NCBI GenBank assembly: GCA_025922715.1
Contig: JAICHH010000014.1
Span: 1 to 20,039, forward strand
Direction of reading: 5' to 3'
DNA from: Nitrososphaeraceae archaeon
Lineage (GTDB): Archaea; Thermoproteota; Nitrososphaeria; Nitrososphaerales; Nitrososphaeraceae
DNA length: 20,039 nt
Made by a program: the position numbers and the translations under genes. The first letter of the stretch is position 1; each line of letters starts with the position of its first letter. This document shows, piece by piece, positions 7,166 through 14,743 of this stretch. The notes beneath the pieces were generated by a model. The model saw only the letters and a list, made by a program, of their open reading frames with translations. It did not search any database and was not told the origin of the DNA.

Positions 7166-8701
7166 TTGAATCAAGTAATAGAGGTAATTTACAGATTGAA
7201 GAGTCCTTTATCTATTTCGCAGCTAAAGAGATTAAATAATTTTCAGTTACAAAAACTAAATACAAAGAAAAACCAATTTGAGATTTACTCAGACATTTTT
7301 AATTTTTTTGATTCTACTTTTATTTTTGAATCTTTATCTGGTCCTAAAGAGTTGGCGGAGACCTCTATTATTGGATTTAGTCCAATTTTCACTGTACAAT
7401 GTAATTCAAAAAACTTTATTATTTTTGATAAAAATAAAAAAATAGTAAAAATACTGAAGGTGAATGAACCACTATCCCAATTACGATCTATCCTTCCAAA
7501 AATTTATCCATCTGATATTAATTATAGATATGTTGGTGGAGCAGTAGGTTACATTAGTTATGAGGCTATCAGATTTTGGGAAAAACTACCCAGGCCCAAA
7601 AAAAAAATACTTAACTTTCCCTTGCTTGAGTTTGGAATTTTCACAGATGGAATACTCTATGACCATAAAGAAAATCAACCATATTATTTTCATACTGGGA
7701 CAGAATCCAAAATAGAAGACATCAATAAAATATTAAACAAAGATAGTGACCCCTTTAACACTAATACTGAGCTGAAGAATAAGAATAGTAATCATGAACA
7801 AATATTTAATTTGAAGAACATTAGATGTTCTGTTCCACAAAGAAACCTAAGTAAATCCGAATTCATAAAAATGGTGAGAAAGGCCCAACGATATATTTAT
7901 GATGGTGATATCTTTCAAGTCGTCTTATCAAAAAACTTCAAATTTAGTATAGAAGGAAACCTTCTTCAAGTTTATTCATCATTACGAAAATTAAATCCCT
8001 CTCCCTATATGTATCTCTTTAAAATTAACAAAAGGTGTATAATAGGATCCAGTCCCGAAATGCTTCTTAGAGTTACCGGAAAAGTAATCGAGACCTTTCC
8101 AATAGCTGGAACGAGACCCATTGGTAAAAACGAGGAAGAAACCTCTAAACTTGGAGAGAATTTATTAAAAGATGAAAAGGAATTAGCTGAACATACTATG
8201 TTAGTTGACCTTGCAAGGAATGATGTAGGTCGAGTTTCTGATTATGGTACTGTAAAGGTCAAATCGTTAATGGCAATAAAACGTTTTAGCCACGTCCAAC
8301 ACATTGTATCTCATGTTGTTGGACACTTATCAGATAACTTGGATGTTTTTGATGCTTTAAAAGCACTATTTCCGGCTGGGACGGTTTCCGGAGCACCCAA
8401 AGTTAGGGCTATGGAAATAATAAATGAATTGGAAAAAGAAAGAAGAGAACCTTATGCCGGCGCTCTTGGTTACTTTTCATTCAACGGATGTTGTGATTTT
8501 GCTATAACAATAAGATCAATTTTCATACATGGAAAGCAAGGATATGTACAATCTGGTGCTGGAATAGTAATGGATTCAATTCCATTAAATGAATGGGAAG
8601 AAACAGAAAGGAAAGCAGATGCTATGATATCAGTTTTAAAAACTAAAAATAATTATAAGCGTCAAATAAAACGTTCTAGAAATAATACGAAAAGTGTTTA
8701 A
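7166..8701 (+). CDS. trpE: anthranilate synthase component I
   Basis: Converts chorismate to anthranilate, the first step of tryptophan synthesis, using ammonia supplied by the TrpG glutaminase subunit. The 511-aa protein has the N-terminal regulatory part with ESLSGP (55-60), near the feedback tryptophan site, and the full chorismate-binding domain: DGDIFQVVLS (246-255), NPSPYMYL (267-274), GSSPEMLLR (294-302), PIAGTRP (312-318), HTMLVDLARNDVGR (333-346) and FPAGTVSGAPK (392-402). The Ala in PIAGT separates it from aminodeoxychorismate synthase PabB, which has PIKGT. The frame begins with TTG at 7166; no ATG lies near the N-terminus. No trpG or other trp gene flanks it in this window. It converges on thrC. 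Confidence 0.92.
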   Translation: MNQVIEVIYRLKSPLSISQLKRLNNFQLQKLNTKKNQFEIYSDIFNFFDSTFIFESLSGPKELAETSIIGFSPIFTVQCNSKNFIIFDKNKKIVKILKVNEPLSQLRSILPKIYPSDINYRYVGGAVGYISYEAIRFWEKLPRPKKKILNFPLLEFGIFTDGILYDHKENQPYYFHTGTESKIEDINKILNKDSDPFNTNTELKNKNSNHEQIFNLKNIRCSVPQRNLSKSEFIKMVRKAQRYIYDGDIFQVVLSKNFKFSIEGNLLQVYSSLRKLNPSPYMYLFKINKRCIIGSSPEMLLRVTGKVIETFPIAGTRPIGKNEEETSKLGENLLKDEKELAEHTMLVDLARNDVGRVSDYGTVKVKSLMAIKRFSHVQHIVSHVVGHLSDNLDVFDALKALFPAGTVSGAPKVRAMEIINELEKERREPYAGALGYFSFNGCCDFAITIRSIFIHGKQGYVQSGAGIVMDSIPLNEWEETERKADAMISVLKTKNNYKRQIKRSRNNTKSV

Positions 8702-8732
8702 AATAAAAATTATTTCTTCTCTTGTAGTTTCT

Positions 8733-10100
8733 TCATTCTAAAGCTAATGATGGGTTATTTTGATAAATATTCTTGGGGGGTTTGGAAAATCTGTTTTTAG
8801 TATTCATATGATATTCCATAGATAGGGATGGATCTTTTTGTCTCCCGGTCAAAATCCCAACAACAATATCATCTTTTTTAATAATATCTTTTTCTCTCAA
8901 TTTTTTTATTCCTGCCGGAACGGCTCCGGAGGCAAGTTCACAGTCAAAACCATTGAGTCCTACTATTGACATTCCATCCATCATTTCACCATCATTCACT
9001 TGAATTACGAGTCCATTAGTATACCATAAAGCTCTTAACCCTTTAACAATGTTGGAAGGCTTACCAATTTGAATGGCTGTGGCCCTAGTTTTAGGAAGGA
9101 GATTTTTTTCCTTCTTATATTGATAATATCTTTGAATTTTATCCATATCTGGATTACCGCCATTCCAGTGTAGTTTTGTATTTTCAAACTTTCCATTAAC
9201 AAGCTCATACAGAGTATTTGCCCCTTCTGCATTTACAACTGCAATCCTCGGGATCTTTTGGATCCATCCCCATTCATACAATTCTATTAATGCTTTTCCA
9301 CAACTGGATATATTTCCTAGTGCACCACCCGGATAAATGATCCAATCAGGAGGGTTCCATTCTAAATGTTCTAGTGCTCTGTAAATAATAGTTTTCTGGC
9401 CTTCTATTCTAAATGGATTGATAGAGTTTACAGTATAACCCTTCGAAATTTTTGAATACTCTAAAGAAGATTGTAGTGCATCATCAAAATTTCCCTCGAC
9501 CTGAATAACTTGAGCCCCAAATTGAAAGGCTTGTCCTAATTTACCTGGAGCTATTTCTCCTTTCGGAATAAAAACATCACATTCCATGTTTTCATTGGAA
9601 GCATACATTGCTGCTGAGGCAGATGTATTCCCGGTAGATGCGCAAATCAGTGTCTTTATTTTGAGCATCTTTGCATGAGTTACTGCGGATGACATACCAT
9701 TGTCTTTGAAAGAACCACTCGGATTATATCCCTCCGGTTGCAGAAAAAGATTTTCATGTGGAAGATCTACAAAATCTGCGACTTTTGACATATTATATGG
9801 TTTAGATAATCTTCCTTCTGCACCGTCGAGGGAAACTAAGACATTTGAACATTCACTAATATTCTCAGTATCTATTTCAGGAAAATTTAATAATTCTCTA
9901 AACCTCCACACCCCACTTTCATTATAAATATTTCGGTTAGGATTTCTCCTTTGGTAAAATATCTCGGTTAATTCCTTAGAAGGTTTTTCGGGATAAAGAA
10001 CATCTAAAAATGACCCACAAGAACACTGGTAATTATTATTTATTATTTCATAAGTCAAACCACAAGACGGATTGATACACTTTTTTAAAGCACGATTCAT
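8733..10100 (-). CDS. thrC: threonine synthase with N-terminal zinc ribbon
   Basis: PLP enzyme converting O-phospho-L-homoserine to L-threonine. The 455-aa protein starts with a small zinc-ribbon-like segment (Cys8, Cys13, Cys26, Cys28), which I recall as common in archaeal ThrC. The fold-type II PLP domain follows: NPSGSFKDNGM (126-136, with Lys132 the Schiff-base lysine), ASTGNTSASAA (154-164) and PGGALGNI (257-264, phosphate-binding Gly loop). Length is normal. The ATG at 10100 is preceded at about 27 nt by TATAAATAAG, so the mRNA is probably leaderless. A perfect 18-bp palindrome overlaps the start codon (listed separately). It converges on trpE across 31 bp. Cysteate or other phospho-amino-acid synthases share the fold, but the architecture favours ThrC. 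Confidence 0.92.
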   Translation of the reverse strand: MNRALKKCINPSCGLTYEIINNNYQCSCGSFLDVLYPEKPSKELTEIFYQRRNPNRNIYNESGVWRFRELLNFPEIDTENISECSNVLVSLDGAEGRLSKPYNMSKVADFVDLPHENLFLQPEGYNPSGSFKDNGMSSAVTHAKMLKIKTLICASTGNTSASAAMYASNENMECDVFIPKGEIAPGKLGQAFQFGAQVIQVEGNFDDALQSSLEYSKISKGYTVNSINPFRIEGQKTIIYRALEHLEWNPPDWIIYPGGALGNISSCGKALIELYEWGWIQKIPRIAVVNAEGANTLYELVNGKFENTKLHWNGGNPDMDKIQRYYQYKKEKNLLPKTRATAIQIGKPSNIVKGLRALWYTNGLVIQVNDGEMMDGMSIVGLNGFDCELASGAVPAGIKKLREKDIIKKDDIVVGILTGRQKDPSLSMEYHMNTKNRFSKPPKNIYQNNPSLALE

Positions 10101-10111
10101 TCGAATGAATC
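10094..10111. promoter_or_regulatory. 18-bp perfect palindrome over the thrC start (possible operator)
   Basis: GATTCATTCGAATGAATC is its own reverse complement over all 18 bp and includes the thrC start codon (10100-10098). If transcription starts at the ATG, as the TATA box position implies, a bound protein would cover the initiation site. This is a candidate repressor operator; the regulator is unknown. Confidence 0.5.
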
Positions 10112-10122
10112 ATTAATATTAT

Positions 10123-10132
10123 CTTATTTATA
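10123..10132 (-). promoter_or_regulatory. TATA box of thrC
   Basis: TATAAATAAG on the minus strand is centred about 27 nt upstream of the thrC ATG. Sequence and spacing match an archaeal TATA box for a leaderless transcript. Confidence 0.55.
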
Positions 10133-10283
10133 TTATTGGTGTAGATTCTTACCCATTTTTATCGTCACTTATTTTTTATTTTATTAGTTATTTATGATGA
10201 GGACATATAACTGCTATATAGTATAACAAAAATGTCATAAAATCTAAAAAGAAAATATTTATTTGGTTCTTTCAAATAAGGAG

Positions 10284-10547
10284 CTATTTCTTTCCTTTTT
10301 TTTCATACATTTTGAGGATTTGTTGAATAGCGCCATCCATATCCTCTTCGAGAATCTCAGGAGAGACTGAACGCTTTAAGAGGTTATTAATGGTGCTTGA
10401 TATTTCCGTACTGACCTCGTCAAAACTGTCCATATCACTATAGCTTTGCTGATATAACCTTTTAAGTTTCATAGCATTAAGTTGAGTTTGATCATTAAGT
10501 GTAACGCTATACTCTCTATTATTTACTTTTATCTTTTTTTCTTCCAT
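10284..10547 (-). CDS. 87-aa hypothetical protein
   Basis: MEEKKIKVNNREYSVTLNDQ... is a charged, mostly helical small protein: a short N-terminal beta hairpin (about 4-17), then helices at about 22-35 (NAMKLKRLYQQSYSDM), 42-60 (EVSTEISSTINNLLKR) and 65-85 (EILEEDMDGAIQQILKMYEK). No cysteines, signal peptide or membrane segment. I do not recognise a family. TTTTTTAAAT about 28 nt before the ATG is a possible TATA box. It lies between thrC (same strand, 183 bp away) and the divergent asparagine-synthetase-like gene. Confidence 0.7.
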   Translation of the reverse strand: MEEKKIKVNNREYSVTLNDQTQLNAMKLKRLYQQSYSDMDSFDEVSTEISSTINNLLKRSVSPEILEEDMDGAIQQILKMYEKKGKK

Positions 10548-10865
10548 AAGATCATACGCTATGTTAAGGATTTAAAAAACTTTCTATGTAAAATTTATAT
10601 TAATTCATAAACAATAATAATAATAATTTGATCAAATTGACAACAACAATTATTTCAAAAAAACAATACAATAACTTTCCAAGGCCTTATGTAAATGTCG
10701 AGATTAAAAATAAAGCGATATATTTTCCATTTTATATTATTTGGATACATATATAAAACTTATAAATTGAAGGATTATTTTATAAAAATCCTGCAGTTAT
10801 GAATCTGTCAAATAGCTTACGTGCCTTATAACATTTATCTTCCTTGGACATCTCTATTTTCATAA
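10548..10865. other. 318-bp divergent intergenic region
   Basis: Carries the promoters of the 87-aa gene (-) and the asparagine-synthetase-like gene (+; CTTATAACATTTAT at 10825-10838). AGGATT at 10771-10776 and AATCCT at 10787-10792 form a short inverted repeat. A 35-codon basic frame at 10695-10802 is doubtful. Confidence 0.4.
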
Positions 10866-11873
10866 ATGAAAGGAGATTATTCATCGTATGAAATTTCATA
10901 TTGTAATCAACTTTATTGTATGCTAAAAGAGATTATAACAAAAGAGAAAGCTAGGGGCCTTCTACTATCAGGAGGATTGGATAGTAGCATCATAGCCAGC
11001 TTTCAAAAACCTGAATATACCTTTACGGTTACTCTCGATGGAGCCGATGCGTCAGACTGTGAATATGCCAGATTAATTGCAAATCAATATGGCTCAAATC
11101 ATATCACAATAAAAATAAAACCTGTGGAGTTATTGAAGATTGAAGAACAAATAATAGAATTATTTCGAACCTTTGATCCCATTTTTATTCGTAACTCTAG
11201 CGTTATTTTTGCTGCAGTACAAAAAGCTAAAGAACTAAGAGTGACCACCCTCTTGACAGGAGATGGAGGGGATGAATTATTTGCTGGATATAACTACCTG
11301 AAAAGATATTTCAAAGATACCCAAAAGTTAGAAGAAGAAGTAAAAAGATTATGGAATATAATGCATTTCCCATCAGAAACAATAGGTAATTTTTTTGATG
11401 TTAAGATAACTTCTCCATATCTTGATGAAAAATTTATGAAATTTGCAAAATCTATAGATATCTCAATGAAAATAGGTCAGTATCAAAATAAATTATGGGG
11501 CAAGTTTATCTTGAGAAAGTGTTTTGAAAAATGGCAACATCAAGAAAAACCTGCCTGGAGAGAAAAGGAGGCTCAGGAAGAAGGTTCAGGATTTTCAAAA
11601 ATAGTTTACTATTTTGAAAATCAATTCTTTACGGATAAAGAATTTTTAGATGAAATTAAAAGAATAAAGGAGATTGAAAGTGTTAAAATTCGGAACAAGG
11701 AACATTTATTTTATTATTTAACTTATAGAAAATATTTTCTACCACCACGATCCCAAAAAGTTTTAATGAAACAAAGAATATGTCCTGATTGTAATTGTAG
11801 TTTTAGGTGGACGGGGAAATTTTGTCGAATATGTGGTGCATATCCGGTCAATCCTATCATTTATAGAGGATAA
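10866..11873 (+). CDS. asparagine-synthetase-like ATP pyrophosphatase with C-terminal zinc ribbon
   Basis: The 335-aa protein matches only the synthetase half of AsnB: PP-loop LLLSGGLDSS (32-41), SGGxDS-type ATP site, and TGDGGDELFAGY (131-142), which in AsnB helps bind ATP and aspartate. The N-terminal glutaminase domain with its catalytic Cys2 is absent; the sequence before the PP-loop is only about 30 residues. At the C-terminus, RICPDCNCSFRWTGKFCRIC (304-323) supplies Cys306/Cys309 and Cys320/Cys323 as a zinc ribbon, which classical AsnB lacks. It must take ammonia directly or from a partner, and could be an ammonia-dependent asparagine synthetase. An amidotransferase acting on another carboxylate, or on a protein- or RNA-linked substrate brought by the ribbon, is equally possible. 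It appears monocistronic. Confidence 0.8.
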   Translation: MKGDYSSYEISYCNQLYCMLKEIITKEKARGLLLSGGLDSSIIASFQKPEYTFTVTLDGADASDCEYARLIANQYGSNHITIKIKPVELLKIEEQIIELFRTFDPIFIRNSSVIFAAVQKAKELRVTTLLTGDGGDELFAGYNYLKRYFKDTQKLEEEVKRLWNIMHFPSETIGNFFDVKITSPYLDEKFMKFAKSIDISMKIGQYQNKLWGKFILRKCFEKWQHQEKPAWREKEAQEEGSGFSKIVYYFENQFFTDKEFLDEIKRIKEIESVKIRNKEHLFYYLTYRKYFLPPRSQKVLMKQRICPDCNCSFRWTGKFCRICGAYPVNPIIYRG

Positions 11874-12318
11874 AATTATATGGATATATTTGGTGATGCG
11901 AGATATTTCACATATAATTTTTATTGACGTTTTGAATTATATTAAAATTTAGTATATCTTCGAATAATTTGAAAGATAGTATCTTTATTTCAGTATCTTT
12001 ACGTATAGATTGAACGCTCACTTAGTAGCGATGGGACTTTAAACTTTGATTTTCTAGTTCGGCAATATATCTCTCTGAATGCTATATGCCAATATACAAT
12101 TATAAAATATAATTTACCCTTAACTGTGAAGTTTCGCGTCTAAACTTGCAATCACAAAATATACGAATCTAATGATGAAGAATTTAGTAATTAAATACCT
12201 ACCATTCACAGTTGAGTCTAGTTGCCTTTTTAGTCTGTATCTCTAGTTACAGTAACAACAGTTACAATCTCATTTTTAAACAAATTTGTTACATGATTTT
12301 TGGTGAATAAGATAACCG
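11874..12318. other. 445-bp region upstream of cdvB
   Basis: No supported gene. It contains a 9-bp inverted repeat (AACTGTGAA 12122-12130, TTCACAGTT 12205-12213), three GTTACA copies (12246, 12261, 12288) and the palindrome AACAAATTTGTT (12279-12290) close to the cdvB start. A minus-strand open stretch (12139-11999) lacks a start codon. Most likely a regulatory leader for cdvB. Confidence 0.45.
12279..12290. promoter_or_regulatory. 12-bp palindrome and GTTACA repeats before cdvB
   Basis: AACAAATTTGTT is a perfect palindrome centred about 34 nt before the cdvB ATG, with GTTACA overlapping its right end and two further GTTACA copies at 12246-12251 and 12261-12266. Cell-division genes are often cell-cycle regulated in archaea, so these may be regulator sites; this is inference. 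Confidence 0.3.
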
Positions 12319-12987
12319 ATGTCGTTTAACAAACGGTGGGTAAAACCTACAACTAATGAAGGTGTAGCAAATAAACTTCTTGAGAATAAATTTATGGATA
12401 ATATAAAATCCCCTGTTCCTTTAAAGCCGAAAATTGAAGAGGCTCAAAAAAAATTACAACTTCAAATTTCTAAATTAGATGGTATTTCTAATAAAATGCA
12501 TGAAAAAGACCATTTAATTTTTAAGAGAATTGTTTATGCAATGCAAAATCATGATAGCCAATATGCAAAAGTATTATCAAATGAGCTCTCTCAAATCAGA
12601 AAAATGAATAAAATGGTTAGTTCAGCAAAACTTGCAATGGAGCAAATTCAATTAAGACTAAATACAATAACTGAATTAGGCGATGTAGTTGTTACATTGA
12701 GTCCTGCAATGTCTGTCATAAAAGGGATTCAAGGAGGTTTGTCATCTATGATGCCAGAAGCTGACCAATCATTTGGACAAATATCTGATCTATTGTCAAG
12801 TATTATGAATGATTCTTCACAAATACCAAATACAGAAATGTCTGGAACAGGTATGATCTCTGAAGACTCTATGAAGATATTAGAAGAGGCTAGCATGGTA
12901 GTAGAACAAAGCATGAAAGACAAATTCCCCGATTTACCTTCCTCGTCAGAAGTAGATCAAGAAAATTCCGAAGCCTCAATATATTGA
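12319..12987 (+). CDS. cdvB: ESCRT-III-like cell division protein CdvB paralogue
   Basis: Filament-forming Snf7-family protein of the Cdv machinery, which constricts the division septum in Thaumarchaeota and is remodelled by the AAA ATPase CdvC. The 222-aa protein begins with a basic segment (MSFNKRWVKP), then long helices typical of the ESCRT-III core (about 35-125, including KLDGISNKMHEKD and IRKMNKMVSSAK) and the conserved LRLNTITELGDV (122-133). A helical acidic tail follows (about 147-222) with FPDLP at 203-207, a possible CdvC-interacting MIM-like element. No C-terminal winged helix is evident. Thaumarchaea usually have several CdvB paralogues, and I cannot say which this is. No cdvA or cdvC is nearby, as is common for extra paralogues. 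Confidence 0.9.
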   Translation: MSFNKRWVKPTTNEGVANKLLENKFMDNIKSPVPLKPKIEEAQKKLQLQISKLDGISNKMHEKDHLIFKRIVYAMQNHDSQYAKVLSNELSQIRKMNKMVSSAKLAMEQIQLRLNTITELGDVVVTLSPAMSVIKGIQGGLSSMMPEADQSFGQISDLLSSIMNDSSQIPNTEMSGTGMISEDSMKILEEASMVVEQSMKDKFPDLPSSSEVDQENSEASIY

Positions 12988-13008
12988 GGGATTGAAAATA
13001 TTTTTTAT

Positions 13009-13329
13009 CTAATTGGTAACAATAGTTTCTATTTTCTTTTTTATTCTTGAAATTGTAGGATAGCTATATCCTTTCTCCCGGAAATTCTTAATCATTTTTT
13101 TCCAGTTGTCTAATCTCCATTGCGCCTGTTCTTTACTTAACATATCCGTCTCTTTTTTTATTATGCTTTTCCTACCAGGAAATAAATATCCACCAGTTTC
13201 AGCAGCGTATCTCTTATGGGCAAATCTTAAACCAAATAAGATCATATTTACAGGAAGAGTCTTTAAATAGACTAAAAATTCGTCATATGATTCTGCAGGC
13301 ACGTTAATACTCACTTCTACTATTTTCAT
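13009..13329 (-). CDS. 106-aa hypothetical protein
   Basis: MKIVEVSINVPAESYDEFLV... starts with a beta strand and an amphipathic helix (YDEFLVYLKTLP), followed by a basic, aromatic region (LRFAHKRYAAETGGYLFPGR, 34-53) and a C-terminal basic helical part with WRLDNWKKMIKNF (71-83). It lacks cysteines, a signal peptide and membrane spans. Family not recognised; the basic C-terminal half would allow nucleic-acid binding, but that is a guess. It converges on cdvB with a 21-bp gap. AAAGATAAATCGC near 13353 is a possible TATA region. Confidence 0.7.
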   Translation of the reverse strand: MKIVEVSINVPAESYDEFLVYLKTLPVNMILFGLRFAHKRYAAETGGYLFPGRKSIIKKETDMLSKEQAQWRLDNWKKMIKNFREKGYSYPTISRIKKKIETIVTN

Positions 13330-13570
13330 TAGTTCGTTTTTGCGATTTATCTTTTTATTTCTTTCTAGAGTACTTAGAAGATCACTAAACCCATCGCATT
13401 ATAATCAATACTATAAAGATATTTTTTATCATGTTGTCTTTAAAAATTTGTTTTTAACTTTATTTTTGTAAATGTGTTGAACCATTTTTACGCCTCAAAT
13501 TCTATTATATATTGTATATGAATTAATTCTTATGAAATTTAATATATTTTAATATGTTACTAGTAATATA

Positions 13571-14743
13571 TTATATTAAGTTATATTTTTTGCCTAATTT
13601 GTCTAGACAATTAATCACATAAGTTAAATGTATCAATTCTATAGACATATTAAGAGAGATTCTTAAGCGAGCTTTTCCTAAAGATACAGTCGGATATCTA
13701 ATTGCTTGGATAAATATACCTTTTTTGAATAACTCCTTTGAGAAATTGGAAGCTACCTTCTCATCACCTATAATAATTGGAATGATCTGACTAGATGTTG
13801 CACCTATATTGAACCCTAGTTGATTTAATTGATTTATAAACCACTTTATTTTAATAAAAAATTTTTTTTGGATATTTTTATTTTTTTTTAAAAACGAGAC
13901 TGCAGTAATTGCAGCTAGACATAAATGTTCTGGAATTGCAGATGTATAAATGAATTGCCGCGATTTATTAATTAACAAATCTGTAATTAGATGAGATGAA
14001 GCTACATAGCCACCAAAACATCCTAAGCCCTTACTTAAACTACTAATGTGAATATCAACATCATTTTCGACTCCAAAATATTCTGGAATTCCGCCATAAT
14101 TACCATAATTTCCGAATACAAAATCAGAATGTGCATCATCTAGGATCAAGATCGAATCATGTTTCTTTGCCAATTCTGATAGCAGGTCAAGTTTTGCCAT
14201 ATCTCCATCCATACTAAAAACTCCTTCAGTGACAATGATCTTTTTGGCATTTGAATTTTTTAAGAGCCTCTCTAAATGATCAAGATCATTATGTTGGAAA
14301 ATCTGAATCTTATTTGCTTTAGCTAACCGACAAGCATCTATAATACTGGAATGGTTTAGGCTATCGCTGAAAATAGTATGTTCTGAGCTAGAAATTGCCG
14401 TAATTGCTCCCAGATTTGCCATGTACCCTGTAGGATAAATAAGGGCATTTTCCGAACTTCGGTGGGTCGCTAAAATTCTTTCTAATTTTATAATATTGAT
14501 GTTGTTTCCTGCTACTAATCGTGAACTGCACGGAGATACCTGTCTGAGAGAATTTCTTATTTTAGCCAAAACTGAGTTATTTTGAGATAACCCTAAGTAA
14601 TCATTAGAGCATAAATTAAGGACCTTTTTTTTTCCTACATAGAACGAATTACCCTTTATTTGCGATGTCAAAAGTTCCCGATAGGTATTTTTTTCTCTAT
14701 ATTGTTGTAATTGATCATTTATATAGTCATACTTCGAGGCCAA
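13571..14743 (-). CDS. bioF: 8-amino-7-oxononanoate synthase
   Basis: PLP enzyme that condenses pimeloyl-CoA or pimeloyl-ACP with L-alanine to KAPA, the first committed step of the biotin ring. The 390-aa protein shows the alpha-oxoamine synthase pattern: NLCSNDYLGL (43-52), EGVFSMDGD (173-181), DDAHSDF (202-208, for the usual DEAHS) and SSLSKGLGCFGGYV (234-247), with Lys238 as the Schiff-base lysine. The start codon is TTG at 14743, inside the 3' end of bioB (17-nt overlap in another frame). No ATG is available near the N-terminus, so translation is probably coupled to bioB. KBL (glycine C-acetyltransferase) is a close paralogue, but the bioB overlap makes BioF the clear choice. Confidence 0.95.
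   Translation of the reverse strand: MASKYDYINDQLQQYREKNTYRELLTSQIKGNSFYVGKKKVLNLCSNDYLGLSQNNSVLAKIRNSLRQVSPCSSRLVAGNNINIIKLERILATHRSSENALIYPTGYMANLGAITAISSSEHTIFSDSLNHSSIIDACRLAKANKIQIFQHNDLDHLERLLKNSNAKKIIVTEGVFSMDGDMAKLDLLSELAKKHDSILILDDAHSDFVFGNYGNYGGIPEYFGVENDVDIHISSLSKGLGCFGGYVASSHLITDLLINKSRQFIYTSAIPEHLCLAAITAVSFLKKNKNIQKKFFIKIKWFINQLNQLGFNIGATSSQIIPIIIGDEKVASNFSKELFKKGIFIQAIRYPTVSLGKARLRISLNMSIELIHLTYVINCLDKLGKKYNLI

Noticed and set aside
9035..9232. 65-codon minus-strand frame inside thrC
   Set aside because: Out-of-frame shadow of the well-supported threonine synthase gene.
10695..10802. 35-codon basic, hydrophobic frame MSRLKIKRYIFHF...
   Set aside because: Composition follows from AT-rich DNA (Lys, Ile, Phe, Tyr); no promoter or conserved motif.
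12001..12080. tRNA-like look of the stretch CGCTCACTTAGTAGCG ... TAGTTCGGC
   Set aside because: The D-arm-like part and a GTTCG string are present, but no matching anticodon stem, T-stem or acceptor stem can be formed, so no tRNA is called.
11999..12139. Minus-strand open stretch of 46 codons upstream of cdvB
   Set aside because: Composition is protein-like (REIYCRTRKSKFKVPSLLSE) but there is no start codon in frame, and nothing supports transcription.
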